A stretch of DNA of 64,000 nucleotides from Sipunculus nudus (lineage: Eukaryota; Annelida; Sipuncula; Golfingiida; Sipunculidae). A model generated the notes under the pieces. It worked only from the letters and a program-made list of their open reading frames with translations. It was not told the DNA's origin and made no database searches. Made by a program: the position numbers and the translations under genes. Positions within the stretch are counted from its first letter, which is position 1; each line of letters begins with the position of its first letter. This document shows, in pieces, positions 36,984 to 47,036 of this stretch. The stretch is taken from the NCBI GenBank assembly GCA_026874595.1, contig CM049311.1:62769453-62833452 (forward strand), read 5' to 3'.

Positions 36984-39074
36984 ATGCCCCCGCCACAAAG
37001 TGGCCGGGGCATATAGTTTTACCCATGTCCGTCATTCCGTCCTTCCGTCCTTCCGTCCTTCCGAAATCAAACAGTTGTACGGACTTTTTTTCGCAATGCC
37101 TGCAGATATTGGCCTGATTTTTGGTGTGTGGGCAGATATAGACCAGTTACAGATCGAGTTCCCGTTTCGTCCCGGTTGACCTACTTTTGACCGTTTTACG
37201 GCTCCTAAACTTAAAAAATTTCATGAAAAATAGAAATTTCATAACAAATACACATGTACGGACTTTTTTTCGCAATGCCTGCAGATATTGGCCTGATTTT
37301 TGGTGTGTAGGCAGATAATGACCAGTTACAGATCGAGTTCGCGTTTTGTCCCAGTTGACCTACTTTTGACTGTTTAACGGCTCCTAAACTTAGAAAATTT
37401 CATGAAAAATAGAAATTTTCATGACAAATGTACACATGTACGGACTTTTTTTCGCAATGCCTGCAGATATTGGCCTGATTTTTTGTGTGTGGGCAGATAA
37501 TGACCAGTTACAGATCGAGTTCGCATTTTGTCCCAGTTGACCTACTTTTGACTGTGTTACGGCTCCTAAACTTAGAAAATTTAATGAAAAATAGAAATTT
37601 TCATGACAAATGTACACATGTACGGACTTTTTTTCGCAATGCCTGCAGATATTGGCCTGATTTTTTGTGTGTTGGCAGATAATGACCAGTTACAGATCGA
37701 GTTTGCGTTTCGTCCCGGTTGACCTACTTTTGAACGTTTTACGCCTCCTTAACTTAGAAAATTTCATGAAATATAGAAATATTCATGACAGATACACATG
37801 TACGGACTTTTTTTCGCAGTGCCTGCAGATATTGGCCTGATTTTTGGTGTGCTGGCAGATAATGACCAGTTACAGATCGAGTTCGCGTTTTGTCCCGGTT
37901 GACCTACTTTTGACCGTTTTACGCCTCCTTAACTTAGAAAATTTCATGAAATATAGAAATATTCATGACAGATACACATGTACGGACTTTTTTTCGCAAT
38001 GCCTGCAGATATTGGCCTGATTTTTGGTGTGTGGGCAGATATAGACCAGTTACAGATCGAGTTTGCGTTTCATCACAGTTGACCCACTTTTGATTGTTTT
38101 ACGGCTCCTGAACATAGAAAATTTCATGTAAAATAGAAATTTTCATGACAAATGTACACATGTACGGACTTTTTTTCACAATGCCTGCAGATATTGGCCT
38201 GATTTTTTGTGTGTGGGCAGATATAGACCAGTTACAGATCGAGTTTGCGTTTCATCCCAGTTGACCCACTTTTGATTGTTTTACGGCTCCTGAACATAGA
38301 AAATTTCATGTAAAATATAAATTTTCATGATAAATACACTTGTACAGACTTTTCTTCGCAATACCTGCAGATATTGGCCTGATTTTTGGTGTGTGAGCAG
38401 ATAATGACCAGTTACAGATCGAGTTCACGTTTTGTCCCAGTTGACCTACTTTTGACCATTTGACGGTGCTCTAACATAGAAAATTTCATAAAAAAGTGCA
38501 CATGTATGGACTTTTTTTCGCAGTGCCTGCAGATACGGGCCTGATTTTTGGTGTGTAGGCAGATAATGACCAGTTACAGATCGAGTTCTTGTTTTGTCCC
38601 AGTTGACCTACTTTTGACCATTTGACTGTTCTGAACATAGAAAGTTTCATGAAAAATAGAAATTTTCATAACAAATGCATAAGTACTGACTTTTTTTCCT
38701 CAGTGCCTGCAGATATCACCCTGATTTTTTATGTGTGGGCAGATAATGACAGTTACAGATCGAGTTCGTGTTTCGTCCTGGTTGACCTACTTTTGATTGT
38801 TTTACGTCTCCTAAACATAAAAAATTTCATGAAAGACAGAAATTTTTATGGAAAATGCACATGTATGGACTTTTTTTCACAATGCCTGCATATACTGGCA
38901 TGATTTTTGGTGTGTTGCTTGATAATGACCCGTTACAGATGGAGTTTGCATTTTGCCCTTGTTGACCTACTTTTGACCATATGACACCTCCTGAACTTAA
39001 AAAAATTTTCAAAATTTTACAAATGTTTCTAATTTGCCCCAGGCGGGGGCATTCGTGTCGTCCGACACATCTAG
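36984..39074 (+). mobile_element. F2 element (Helentron/HINE-like), inserted in F1
   Basis: The 5' end is a 29-base near-palindrome (36984-37012): ATGCCCCCGCCAC, AAA loop, GTGGCCGGGGCAT. Its first 11 bases ATGCCCCCGCC are exactly inverted at 39042-39052 (GGCGGGGGCAT). A stem-loop with arms GTGTCG and CGACAC (39055-39068) follows, then AT and the terminal CTAG (39071-39074) against a T-tract. A CCGTCCTT microsatellite (37027-37060) and eleven monomers fill the interior. Comparison with intact F1 copies gives precise borders, with T on both sides and no target duplication. CTAG fits the Helitron CTRR rule, while the T/T target and inverted subterminal motif fit Helentrons. No protein is encoded. 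Confidence 0.8.
37070..39010 (+). repeat. F2 internal array, eleven monomers of about 181 bp
   Basis: CGGACTTTTTTTCGCAATGC or variants recur near 37078, 37258, 37440, 37621, 37801, 37981, 38164, 38344, 38507, 38684 and 38866. The 60 bases at 37741-37800 and 37921-37980 are identical, exactly 180 apart, while later monomers are more diverged. Frames seen here are by-products of the repeat. Confidence 0.9.
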
Positions 39075-39119
39075 TTTATCATATATAACAGCTAAGCACC
39101 ATGACCCATGGGTCCCTTG

Positions 39120-39395
39120 TTTTTTGGAGGCTCTTGTTGTATTCCCTTACATTGTCAAGCAGTCCACTTTGGTCACTGTAGGTCATTCAGTGCAGCTCTC
39201 TATGCTCCCCAGGCTGTTGGCATAATGTTATGCAATCCCATCACTAGGGCAAGCCCTCTCTCCACTGAGTTGAGCTTGATCAGGCTGTCTGCAGTTAATA
39301 CCATACCACAGGGAGCCTTTTTCTCTCTGCCCCCCACCCCATTCTGTTGACAGACCTGTACTATGAACTAGATGAATCCTAAAATTAATATTTTT
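39120..39395. other. GC-richer spacer between F1 copies 2b and 3
   Basis: This 276 bp spacer does not continue the F3 copy interrupted at 33644. A plus-strand frame crosses it, but I recognise no product. Confidence 0.3.
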
Positions 39396-42018
39396 AGCTC
39401 AGCTGACTATAAGTCATCTGAGCTATAGTCGTGGTCCATTGTCCGTCGTCCGTCCGTCTGTCCGTCCGTCCGTCCGTAGATGTGGCACGTTTTGAAACCG
39501 TAAGACCTAGGAATCCAAAATTCGGCATAATGTTAGATGTCCCCAAGATCTCCTACCAAGCCGAAAACTGGGTCTTTTCAACTTCGTTCCTTTGAGAAAT
39601 GAAGGAAAAACCTCAATTTTTTATTAAAAACCTATTTTCACACTTCAGGACTGCCTAATATCAAAACCACTCATCTGTTTTTCCTCATATTTACCATAAA
39701 TATTCCTTTATATAGTTCCTATGTACATTCAAGAAATTATGTCTGTATTATATAATTTAAAAAAGTTATGGACCCAAACATAATGCATTTTGTAAAAAAT
39801 CAGGAAAGATATTTGATCACTTAACACAAAACTTGTTAAAGCAATGGACCTTTTTTTCCAGTAATATAACTTTAATTAATCAAAATTAAATTGTATACCC
39901 AAAATTAGATGAAAATCTTTTAAATTTTTTAAAATATTAATAAAAATAAAAAATTTGTACCTTAAATTTTGCCCAACTTTGACCATGGCACTTTTTTTTT
40001 CCTGTGAGTACTGTGGGTTTAATATTCACAACATGTTTTTATTAGCTTTTCAACTGTTAACACCAAAAATTTGAAACCAGTTGATAAAAAACTGTAGATT
40101 TTATTCAAGTTTTCAAACACCATGTAACATATTGTTTACATCAAGCTAGTGTTATGCAGTTTGCAAGAGCTCAGCTCCCCAGCTTCAGCTCTTAGTTCCT
40201 TAAATTCGGCATACAGTTAGATGTCTCCAAAATCCCCTACCATGCCAAGAATTTGGTCACTAGGACTTAATACCTTCAAGATATTAATGAAAAACTTCAT
40301 TTTTCCATTAAAAACCCATTGTTACACTTCAAGACTGCCTAATATATAACCACTGATCTGACTTTAATCATAAATAATATGCATATTTTTCATTCTCTAT
40401 GCACATGCCAGAATGATGTCAGTATTGCGTAATTGTTTTAAGTTATTGGCCCAAACATAATGCACTTTGTAAAAAATCAAGAAATATATTTACTCCCATA
40501 ACAAGGGGATTGCTGAAGCTAGAGATTTTTTTTTTGTCAGGGATTTAACATATTTAATCAAGATTCAATTGAATACCCAAAAGTTATGAATTTTTCAAAT
40601 TTTATAAGTTATTAGTATAAATGTAAAATTAGTAACTTAAATTTTGCCCAACTTTGACCATGGCACATTTGTTTCCTGTGAGCACTGTTGATATAATTTT
40701 CATATCATGCACACATAAGGATTTCAGCTTTTAAGTTTAGAAAGCTGAAAGAAATTGGCCAAAAATTGTAGCTTTTATTAATGTTTTTATGAGACCCTGT
40801 CAGACTTTGGCTCTCTCCAGCCCCTCTTGAGTCACCTGTATGTTGACCTTGTTGAACTTTCAGCAAATTATGCATGCTTGAGGCGAGGCATACAAGGGAA
40901 TCCAGGCAGCTTATGGCCAGCCACAGTTGATCCAGGTGTCCAACCCAACTCATCTAGTAGTTTTAACCAACACCATAACAATAAACAATAAATTAATAAT
41001 TTTTTATTGGTTTTTAATAAAAAAATTAAAGAAAAATAGTAAAGGAATTTGTTAGTTTATAATAACAGGAGATTAACTTGCAGTTACTGATGATATAAGA
41101 ATCTTGTATCGATGGATAGAATGTCACATATTCCAAATAACACCATGCAGTCACCTATGGTATTTATCAGTTCAGTTTTAATGATAAAGAAGTAAATCAT
41201 ATCATTCATTACTAATCATTAGGGATCATTTGAAGGAAATTAATGATAGACAAAGATGCAGTTGATAATATTAATCTAGATTCCTACTGTGTCTAGTGTG
41301 TACATTGATGTGAAATTAGTCTAAATGATTTTATTACAGTTATTTTTTAATATAAATAAAAGCCATAAAACCAGGTACTTATGATCATTATTTAAATGTG
41401 TGAATTTTGTATATTCTGGATTCTCAACATCATTGTTTGGTGAAAACTGAATAAACACCAGACATGGTGCGAATACTTTGTAATTGTATTTAAATACGAA
41501 TATGATTATGTACTCCATTATAAAATTTCTTGCATAAAGAGTGGGAATTCAGGTAAACATGAAAGTATATTAATACCAGTGCAAATACTTTCAAAATGTA
41601 TTCATGAATGCATTCATGAATATATTTTTTAATATTATTTTATTAATCATTTCAGTTATATTTCATTTTAAAAAATCATATGATTCTCTTATTATTTTTA
41701 ATAAGAATTATATTTGGGACAATATTTGTAATTTTTTTTAATTAATAGTTAAACCCTTATATTATATATTCTGCTTATAAGTTATATGGCCAAGTCAAAA
41801 TCTGTGTGACAGTAGTACTCCATTTGTTAATGAAATAAATGAAATCAATCCTCTTCCCTGTCTCCAAAGGTACTATCAAAATCATACATTAGCTAAACAA
41901 CAACAACTCATAATACAGCTTATATTTATTACCACACAAAACCAGCATGTACCTCATTTCTAAATAATATTTTTTTATCATATATAACAGCTGAGCGTCG
42001 TGACCCATAGGTCCCTTG
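39396..42018 (+). mobile_element. F1 element copy 3
   Basis: Complete by the same criteria as copy 1: hairpin head at 39396, CCGT tract, two monomers, palindromic TATTCATGAATGCATTCATG (from 41599), inverted CAGCTGAGC, stem-loop and CTTG. By eye it is nearly identical to copies 1, 4 and 5 apart from small indels. Flanks are T-tracts. Confidence 0.8.
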
Positions 42019-42483
42019 TTTTTCAGCAACGAGCAGTACAACAGAGACCCCTCCTCCCACAAACCCCTTCAATACAAAGGACTAATAAACAAGATGAATC
42101 TTATAATTTTAATGTTGAATAAATTCTTTTTGATGAGACTTGGACAATTTTGATTTTTTTTTAAGAAAAAATGTTCAGGAATTTAATCCTAATATTCAAA
42201 TATGGTAAAATATTAGGACCTGATGTAAGTGCTAACTGACAAGATTTAAGAAGATATAAATACTTGGTAGCATTTCATTCATATCTCTTAAAGTTGGCAG
42301 GGCCTAGGTGTGAATAACACTGTTAAACCTAGTTTTTAAAATTAGGAATATTGGTCAAACTTTGTGGGATTAATCTTTAACTCATATGGCCATATATTTA
42401 ACTTTTGAAAACTTAATTACCTTCACACATTATTTGTTTATGAAATGGAACTTTTATATGACACTTACCGTAGGCCCATTTTT
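42019..42483. other. Unique spacer between F1 copies 3 and 4
   Basis: This is 465 bp of AT-rich sequence with no feature recognised. It shows that the two F1 copies are not a direct head-to-tail dimer. Confidence 0.4.
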
Positions 42484-45068
42484 AGCTCAGCTGACTATAA
42501 GTCATCTGAGCTATAGTCGTGGTCCATTGTCCGTCGTCCGTCCGTCCGTCCGTAGATGTGGCACGTTTTGAAACCGTAAGACCTAGGAATCCAAAATTCG
42601 GCATAATGTTAGATGTCCCCAAGATCTCCTACCAAGCCGAAAACTGGGTCTTTGCAACTTCGTTCCTTTGAGAAATTAAGGAAAAAACCTCAATTTTTTA
42701 TTAAAAACCTATTTTCACACTTCAGGACTGCCTAATATCAAAACCACTCATCTGTTTTTCCTCATATTTACCATAAATATTCCTCTATATAGTTCCTATG
42801 AACATGCCAGAAATTATGTCTGTATTATTTAATTTTAAAAAGTTATCGGCCCAAACATAATGCATTTTGTAAAAATTCAGGAAAGATATTTGATCACTTA
42901 ACACAAAAAATTTTAAAGCTATGGACCTTTTTTCCAGTAATATAACTTTAATTAATCAAAATTAAATTGTATACCCAAAATAAGATGAAAATCTTTTAAT
43001 TTTTTAAAAATATTAATAAAAATAAAAAATTGGTACCTTAAATTTTGCCCAACTTTGACCATGGCACGTTTTTTTCCTGTAAGTACTGTGGATTTAATTT
43101 TCACAGCATGTTTTTGTTAGCATTTCAACTGCTACCACCAAAAATTTGAAACTAGTTGATCAAAAACTGTAGATTTTATTCAAGTTTTCAAGCACCATGT
43201 AACATATTGTTTACATCAAGCTAGTAATATGCAGTTTGCAAGAGCTCAGCTCCCCAGCTTCAGCTCTTAAGTTCCTTAAATTCGGCATACAGTTAGATGT
43301 CTCCAAAATCCCCTACCATGCCAAGAATTTGGTCACTAGGACTTAATACCTTCGAGATATTAATGAAAAACTTCATTTTTCCATTAAAAACCCATTGTTA
43401 CACTTCAAGACTGCCAAATATCAAAACCACCTATCTGACTTTAATCATAAATAATATACATATTTTTCAATCTCTATGCACATGCCAGAATGATGTCAGT
43501 ATTGCGTAATTGTTTTAAGTTATGGGACCAAACATAATGCACTTTGTAAAAAATCAAGAAATATATTTACTCCCTTAACAAGGGCATTGCTAAAGCTAGA
43601 GATTTTTTTGTCAGGGATGTAACATTATTTAATCAAGATTCAATTGAATACCCAAAATTAGTTCTGAATTTTGCAAATTTTATAAGTTTTTAGTATAAAT
43701 ATAAAATTAGTACCTTAAATTTTGCCCAACTGTGACCATGGCACGTTTGTTTCCCGTGAGCACTGTTGATATAATTTTCATATCATGCACACATAAGGAT
43801 TTCAGCTTTTTAGTTTAGAAAGCTGAAAGAAATTGGCCAAAAATTGTAGCTTTTATTAATGTTTTTTATGAGACCCTGTCAGACTTTGGCTCTCTCCAGC
43901 CCCTCTTGAGTCACCTGTATTATGCATGCTTGAGGCGAGGCATACACGGAATCCAGGCAGCTTATGGCCAGCAACAGTTGATCCAGGTGTCCAACCCAAC
44001 TCATCTAGTAGTTTTAACCAACAACATAACAATAAACAATAAATTAATAAATTTTTATTGGTTTTTAATAACAAATTAAAGAAAAATAGAAAAGGAATTT
44101 GTTAGTTTATAATAACAGGAAATTAACTTGCAGTTACTGATGATATAAGAATCTTGTATCGATGGGTAGAATGTCACGTATTCCAAATAACACCATGCAG
44201 TCACCTATGGCATTTTTCAGTTCAATTTTAATGATAAAGAAGTAAATCATATTATTCATTACTAATCATTAGGGATCATATGAAAGAAATTAATGATAGA
44301 CAAAGATGCAGTTGATAATATTAATCTAGATTCCTACTGTGTCTAGTGTGTACATTGATGTGAAATTAGTCCAAAATGAATATTTTACAGTATTTTTTAA
44401 TATAAATAAAAGCCATAAAACCAGGTACTTATGATCATTATTTATATGTGTGAATTTTGTATATTCTGGATTCTCAACATCATTGTTTGGTGAAAACTGA
44501 ATAAATACCAGACATGGTGCGAATACTTTGTAATTGTATTTAAATACGAATATGATTATGTACTTTATTATAAAATTTCTTGCATAAAGAATGGGAATTC
44601 AGGTAAAAATGAAAGTATATGAATACTCGTGCAAATACTTTCAAAATGTATTCATGAATGCATTCATGAATATATTCTTTAATATTATTTTAATAATCAT
44701 TTCAGTTATATTTCATTTTAAAAAATCATATGATTCTCTTATTATTTTTAATAAAAATTATATTTGAGACAATATTTGTAATTTTATTTTAATAAATAGA
44801 TAAACTCTTATATTATATGTTCTGCTTATAATTTATATGGCCAAGTCAAAATCTGTGTGACAATAGTACTCCATTTGTTAATAAAATAAATGAAATCAAT
44901 CCTCTTCCCTGTCTCCAAAGGAACTATCAAAATCATAAATAAGCTAAACAACAACAACTCATAATACAGCTTATATTTATTACCACACAAAACCAGCATG
45001 TACCTCATTTCTAAATAATTTTTTTTTTCATATATAACAGCTGAGCGTCGTGACCCATAGGTCCCTTG
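42484..45068 (+). mobile_element. F1 element copy 4
   Basis: Full-length, same architecture. It has a private deletion of about 28 bp after ACCTGTAT (about 43920) relative to copies 1 and 2, and a shorter CCGT tract. The deletion breaks the small open frame seen in copies 1 and 2, arguing against a coding role for that frame. It lies about 330 bp upstream of the ankyrin gene's coding exon. Confidence 0.8.
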
Positions 45069-45274
45069 TTTCCCTTGGTGCATCACTAAATGGTTTCAGG
45101 CCAAAGGTTTCATTTATTACACAGTACATATGCTTTAGCTCATGTCCATTATTCTATAATTTACAGAGTTTCATTTAAGCTGGGCCATTTTCTCTTAGCT
45201 TTTTAAATGGTAATATACATGGAAAAACCATAAGAAATAAAAATATTTTGCAGTTACTAATATTTTCCAAAATT

Positions 45275-45305
45275 CAGCTGAGCGACGTGACCCATGGGTC
45301 CCTTG
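45275..45305 (+). repeat. Solo F1-type 3' terminus near the gene
   Basis: CAGCTGAGCGACGTGACCC followed by ATGGGTCCCTTG, without an F1 body. The 12-base palindrome GACCCATGGGTC is perfect here. It lies 95 bp upstream of the putative splice acceptor of the ankyrin gene, so it would be intronic. Confidence 0.6.
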
Positions 45306-45398
45306 TTTTAATTAGTAATTGTATTGTAGTTAGGTCTTTATTTGAATAATATTTGACAGAATGTATTTGTTGCTTTTAAATAACAAGTTTGTTCTTCC

Positions 45399-45400
45399 AG
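45399..45400 (+). other. Putative 3' splice site before the coding exon
   Basis: The pyrimidine-leaning TTTGTTCTTCCAG ends at 45400, giving an acceptor upstream of the start codon. Between it and the ATG lies an in-frame stop (TGA, 45427-45429), so the exon would start in 5' UTR and contain the whole coding region. The upstream exon was not found. Confidence 0.5.
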
Positions 45401-45513
45401 GTGCTGTAGTGTTTGAAGAAGAGCTTTGAACTGCAGGACACGAGGAGGAATACCTTCTTCAAGCATGTCCATGCATAAGGAACCTTAAAGGCCAAAAACC
45501 TAACGAGCTTAGA

Positions 45514-46530
45514 ATGCCTATGCACAGCTTCAGTTTCATTATGGGTATGAGAGACCAATCTGACCTTCATAGTACCCAAAATTCAAGCTGCTTCTCGTGG
45601 CTTCCTTCAATGGTGAAATTTGTGGAAAATTTCGGCTTCCATCTGCGTGTCAAGCTGGGTTCTGATTGTGTGCGGAGAAGAGCGTTGTACAAGGCAGTCC
45701 AAAGGAACAACCTTGAACAAGCACGGGAGATACTTGATCAGGGTTTAGACCTTGAAAAAAATACAATTTTACTTGATTGTGTGACAGTAAGGGGTTATAA
45801 AGAGTTATTCAAGCTCCTAATGCAGTATTATGATGTTAAACACCCGCTCATACGCACACGAGCTTTAGATATCGCAGTATGGCAGGGTGACATTGAAATC
45901 ACGAGAATGCTCATTGAAGCCGGTGTCGATTATAAAGGACGCAACTGTGATGGTGAAACAATACTCTATATCGCTGCACGAGGGAACAGCGCCCCTCTTG
46001 TTGATATGTTTGTTAAGTTAGGATGTGATATTAACGCAAAGACTAATGGACAGGCACCCCTTCATCTCGCCACTCAGAAGGGGCATGTGGAGACACAGAG
46101 GGCGCTGCTGTGCAACGGCTGTGATGTCAATTTACGAGACGACCAAGAGGGAGTATCACCGCTCATTCTTGCCATAACTAAAGGTCAATTTGAATGTATG
46201 CATAATCTCATCCTGGCTGGTTGTCATGTCAGCATCTCAGCTCTCAATGAAAACACCGCCATTCAAAAACAGTTCCGTAGGTACCGCAAATTAGAAGTCA
46301 TGGTCAAACGAGAAATGGCCAGAGTGAAATCACTTGTAGAACTTAGTAGTATGTCTGTGAGAAAGTCACTTGGACCTGGGCTCCACCAAAAGGTGCAGAG
46401 GCTCCTACTTCCAAAGATACTTAAGGATTATATTGCATTTGCAACAGTTTTTGAGAAGTCTGCCTTTAAGGATGTAACGAAAAAGACTTCTTACCGCAAA
46501 CAACACAATGAGGTATCTGCCACAATATGA
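45514..46530 (+). CDS. Ankyrin-repeat and SOCS-box (ASB-type) protein, 338 aa
   Basis: Seen: one uninterrupted frame whose first ATG follows an in-frame stop at 45427, with A at -3. Ankyrin repeats lie at about residues 55-83, 114-145, 146-178, 178-210 and 212-245; the fourth (APLHLATQKGHVETQRALL) is the most canonical. Residues 272-308 match a SOCS box, with SLVELSSMSV as BC box and LLLP then KDY as the Cul5 part. Family knowledge: ASB proteins recruit Elongin B/C and Cullin 5 to ubiquitinate substrates bound by the ankyrin domain. Here the BC-box cysteine is Ser278. Length is usual for a small ASB protein. There is no signal peptide or membrane segment, so cytoplasmic or nuclear action is inferred. 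Residues 1-50 and the tail after 308 are unassigned; later Met10, Met12 or Met33 could also be starts. I do not assign an ASB number. Confidence 0.85.
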   Translation: MPMHSFSFIMGMRDQSDLHSTQNSSCFSWLPSMVKFVENFGFHLRVKLGSDCVRRRALYKAVQRNNLEQAREILDQGLDLEKNTILLDCVTVRGYKELFKLLMQYYDVKHPLIRTRALDIAVWQGDIEITRMLIEAGVDYKGRNCDGETILYIAARGNSAPLVDMFVKLGCDINAKTNGQAPLHLATQKGHVETQRALLCNGCDVNLRDDQEGVSPLILAITKGQFECMHNLILAGCHVSISALNENTAIQKQFRRYRKLEVMVKREMARVKSLVELSSMSVRKSLGPGLHQKVQRLLLPKILKDYIAFATVFEKSAFKDVTKKTSYRKQHNEVSATI

Positions 46531-47036
46531 ACTTTCTCAAGCCATTGTAGTATATTATAAATCTCATATGAACATCATACCATAGAATCTTGTTCCATCT
46601 ATTGTTATTATGTTGCATCACATGTAAAACATCAACATTTTACACTTGTTCACATTCATTAATATTCCAAGGTATCAATTTGCTTTTTAATGAACCAAAT
46701 GGTGCAGTATATGGTATTTGCATAATATGTTGAAATTTACCACCTGTTGTTAATTATGTTAATATGTGCCTGTCTTTTTATGTCCATTTTGTTCTGTTTT
46801 ATGTGATCTTGTTTCTTGTTAACCATCTGTCTGACATATGATGTGTATGTTATTTATATAGTATCATATTCAATTTACACATAACATGTCCAGTAAGCTT
46901 AGCTTCAATGTAAGGTAGACTATAATATTTTTTATAAAAAATTGTTTAAAGCAGAAAATCAATTGGTACATTTATGTTTAATGCAAATTCCGGGAGAAGT
47001 AAAATTTTATGAGGGTGGATCATGTAATATAATAAA
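46531..47036 (+). other. Probable 3' UTR with poly(A) signal AATAAA
   Basis: The DNA downstream of the stop codon is AT-rich and noncoding. AATAAA at 47031-47036 is a canonical signal about 500 bp after the stop. Other A/T-rich motifs occur, so the true end is uncertain. Confidence 0.4.

Larger units (their letters stand above)
34343..39119 (+). mobile_element. F1 copy 2b, split by the F2 insertion
   Basis: The hairpin head is at 34343-34371, with arm swaps relative to copy 1. A CCGT tract and two monomers follow, then the unique 3' segment. At 36983 the sequence jumps into F2 and resumes at 39075 with TTTATCATATATAACAGC, then the GACCCATGGGTC stem and CTTG (39119). The two halves are collinear with uninterrupted F1 copies, so the F1 insertion predates F2. 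Excluding F2 it is about 2.7 kb. Confidence 0.8.

Noticed and set aside
37390-38903. Several 60-93 residue frames inside the F2 array
   Set aside because: They repeat with the 181 bp monomer, change frame where spacing is not a multiple of three, and show no domain.
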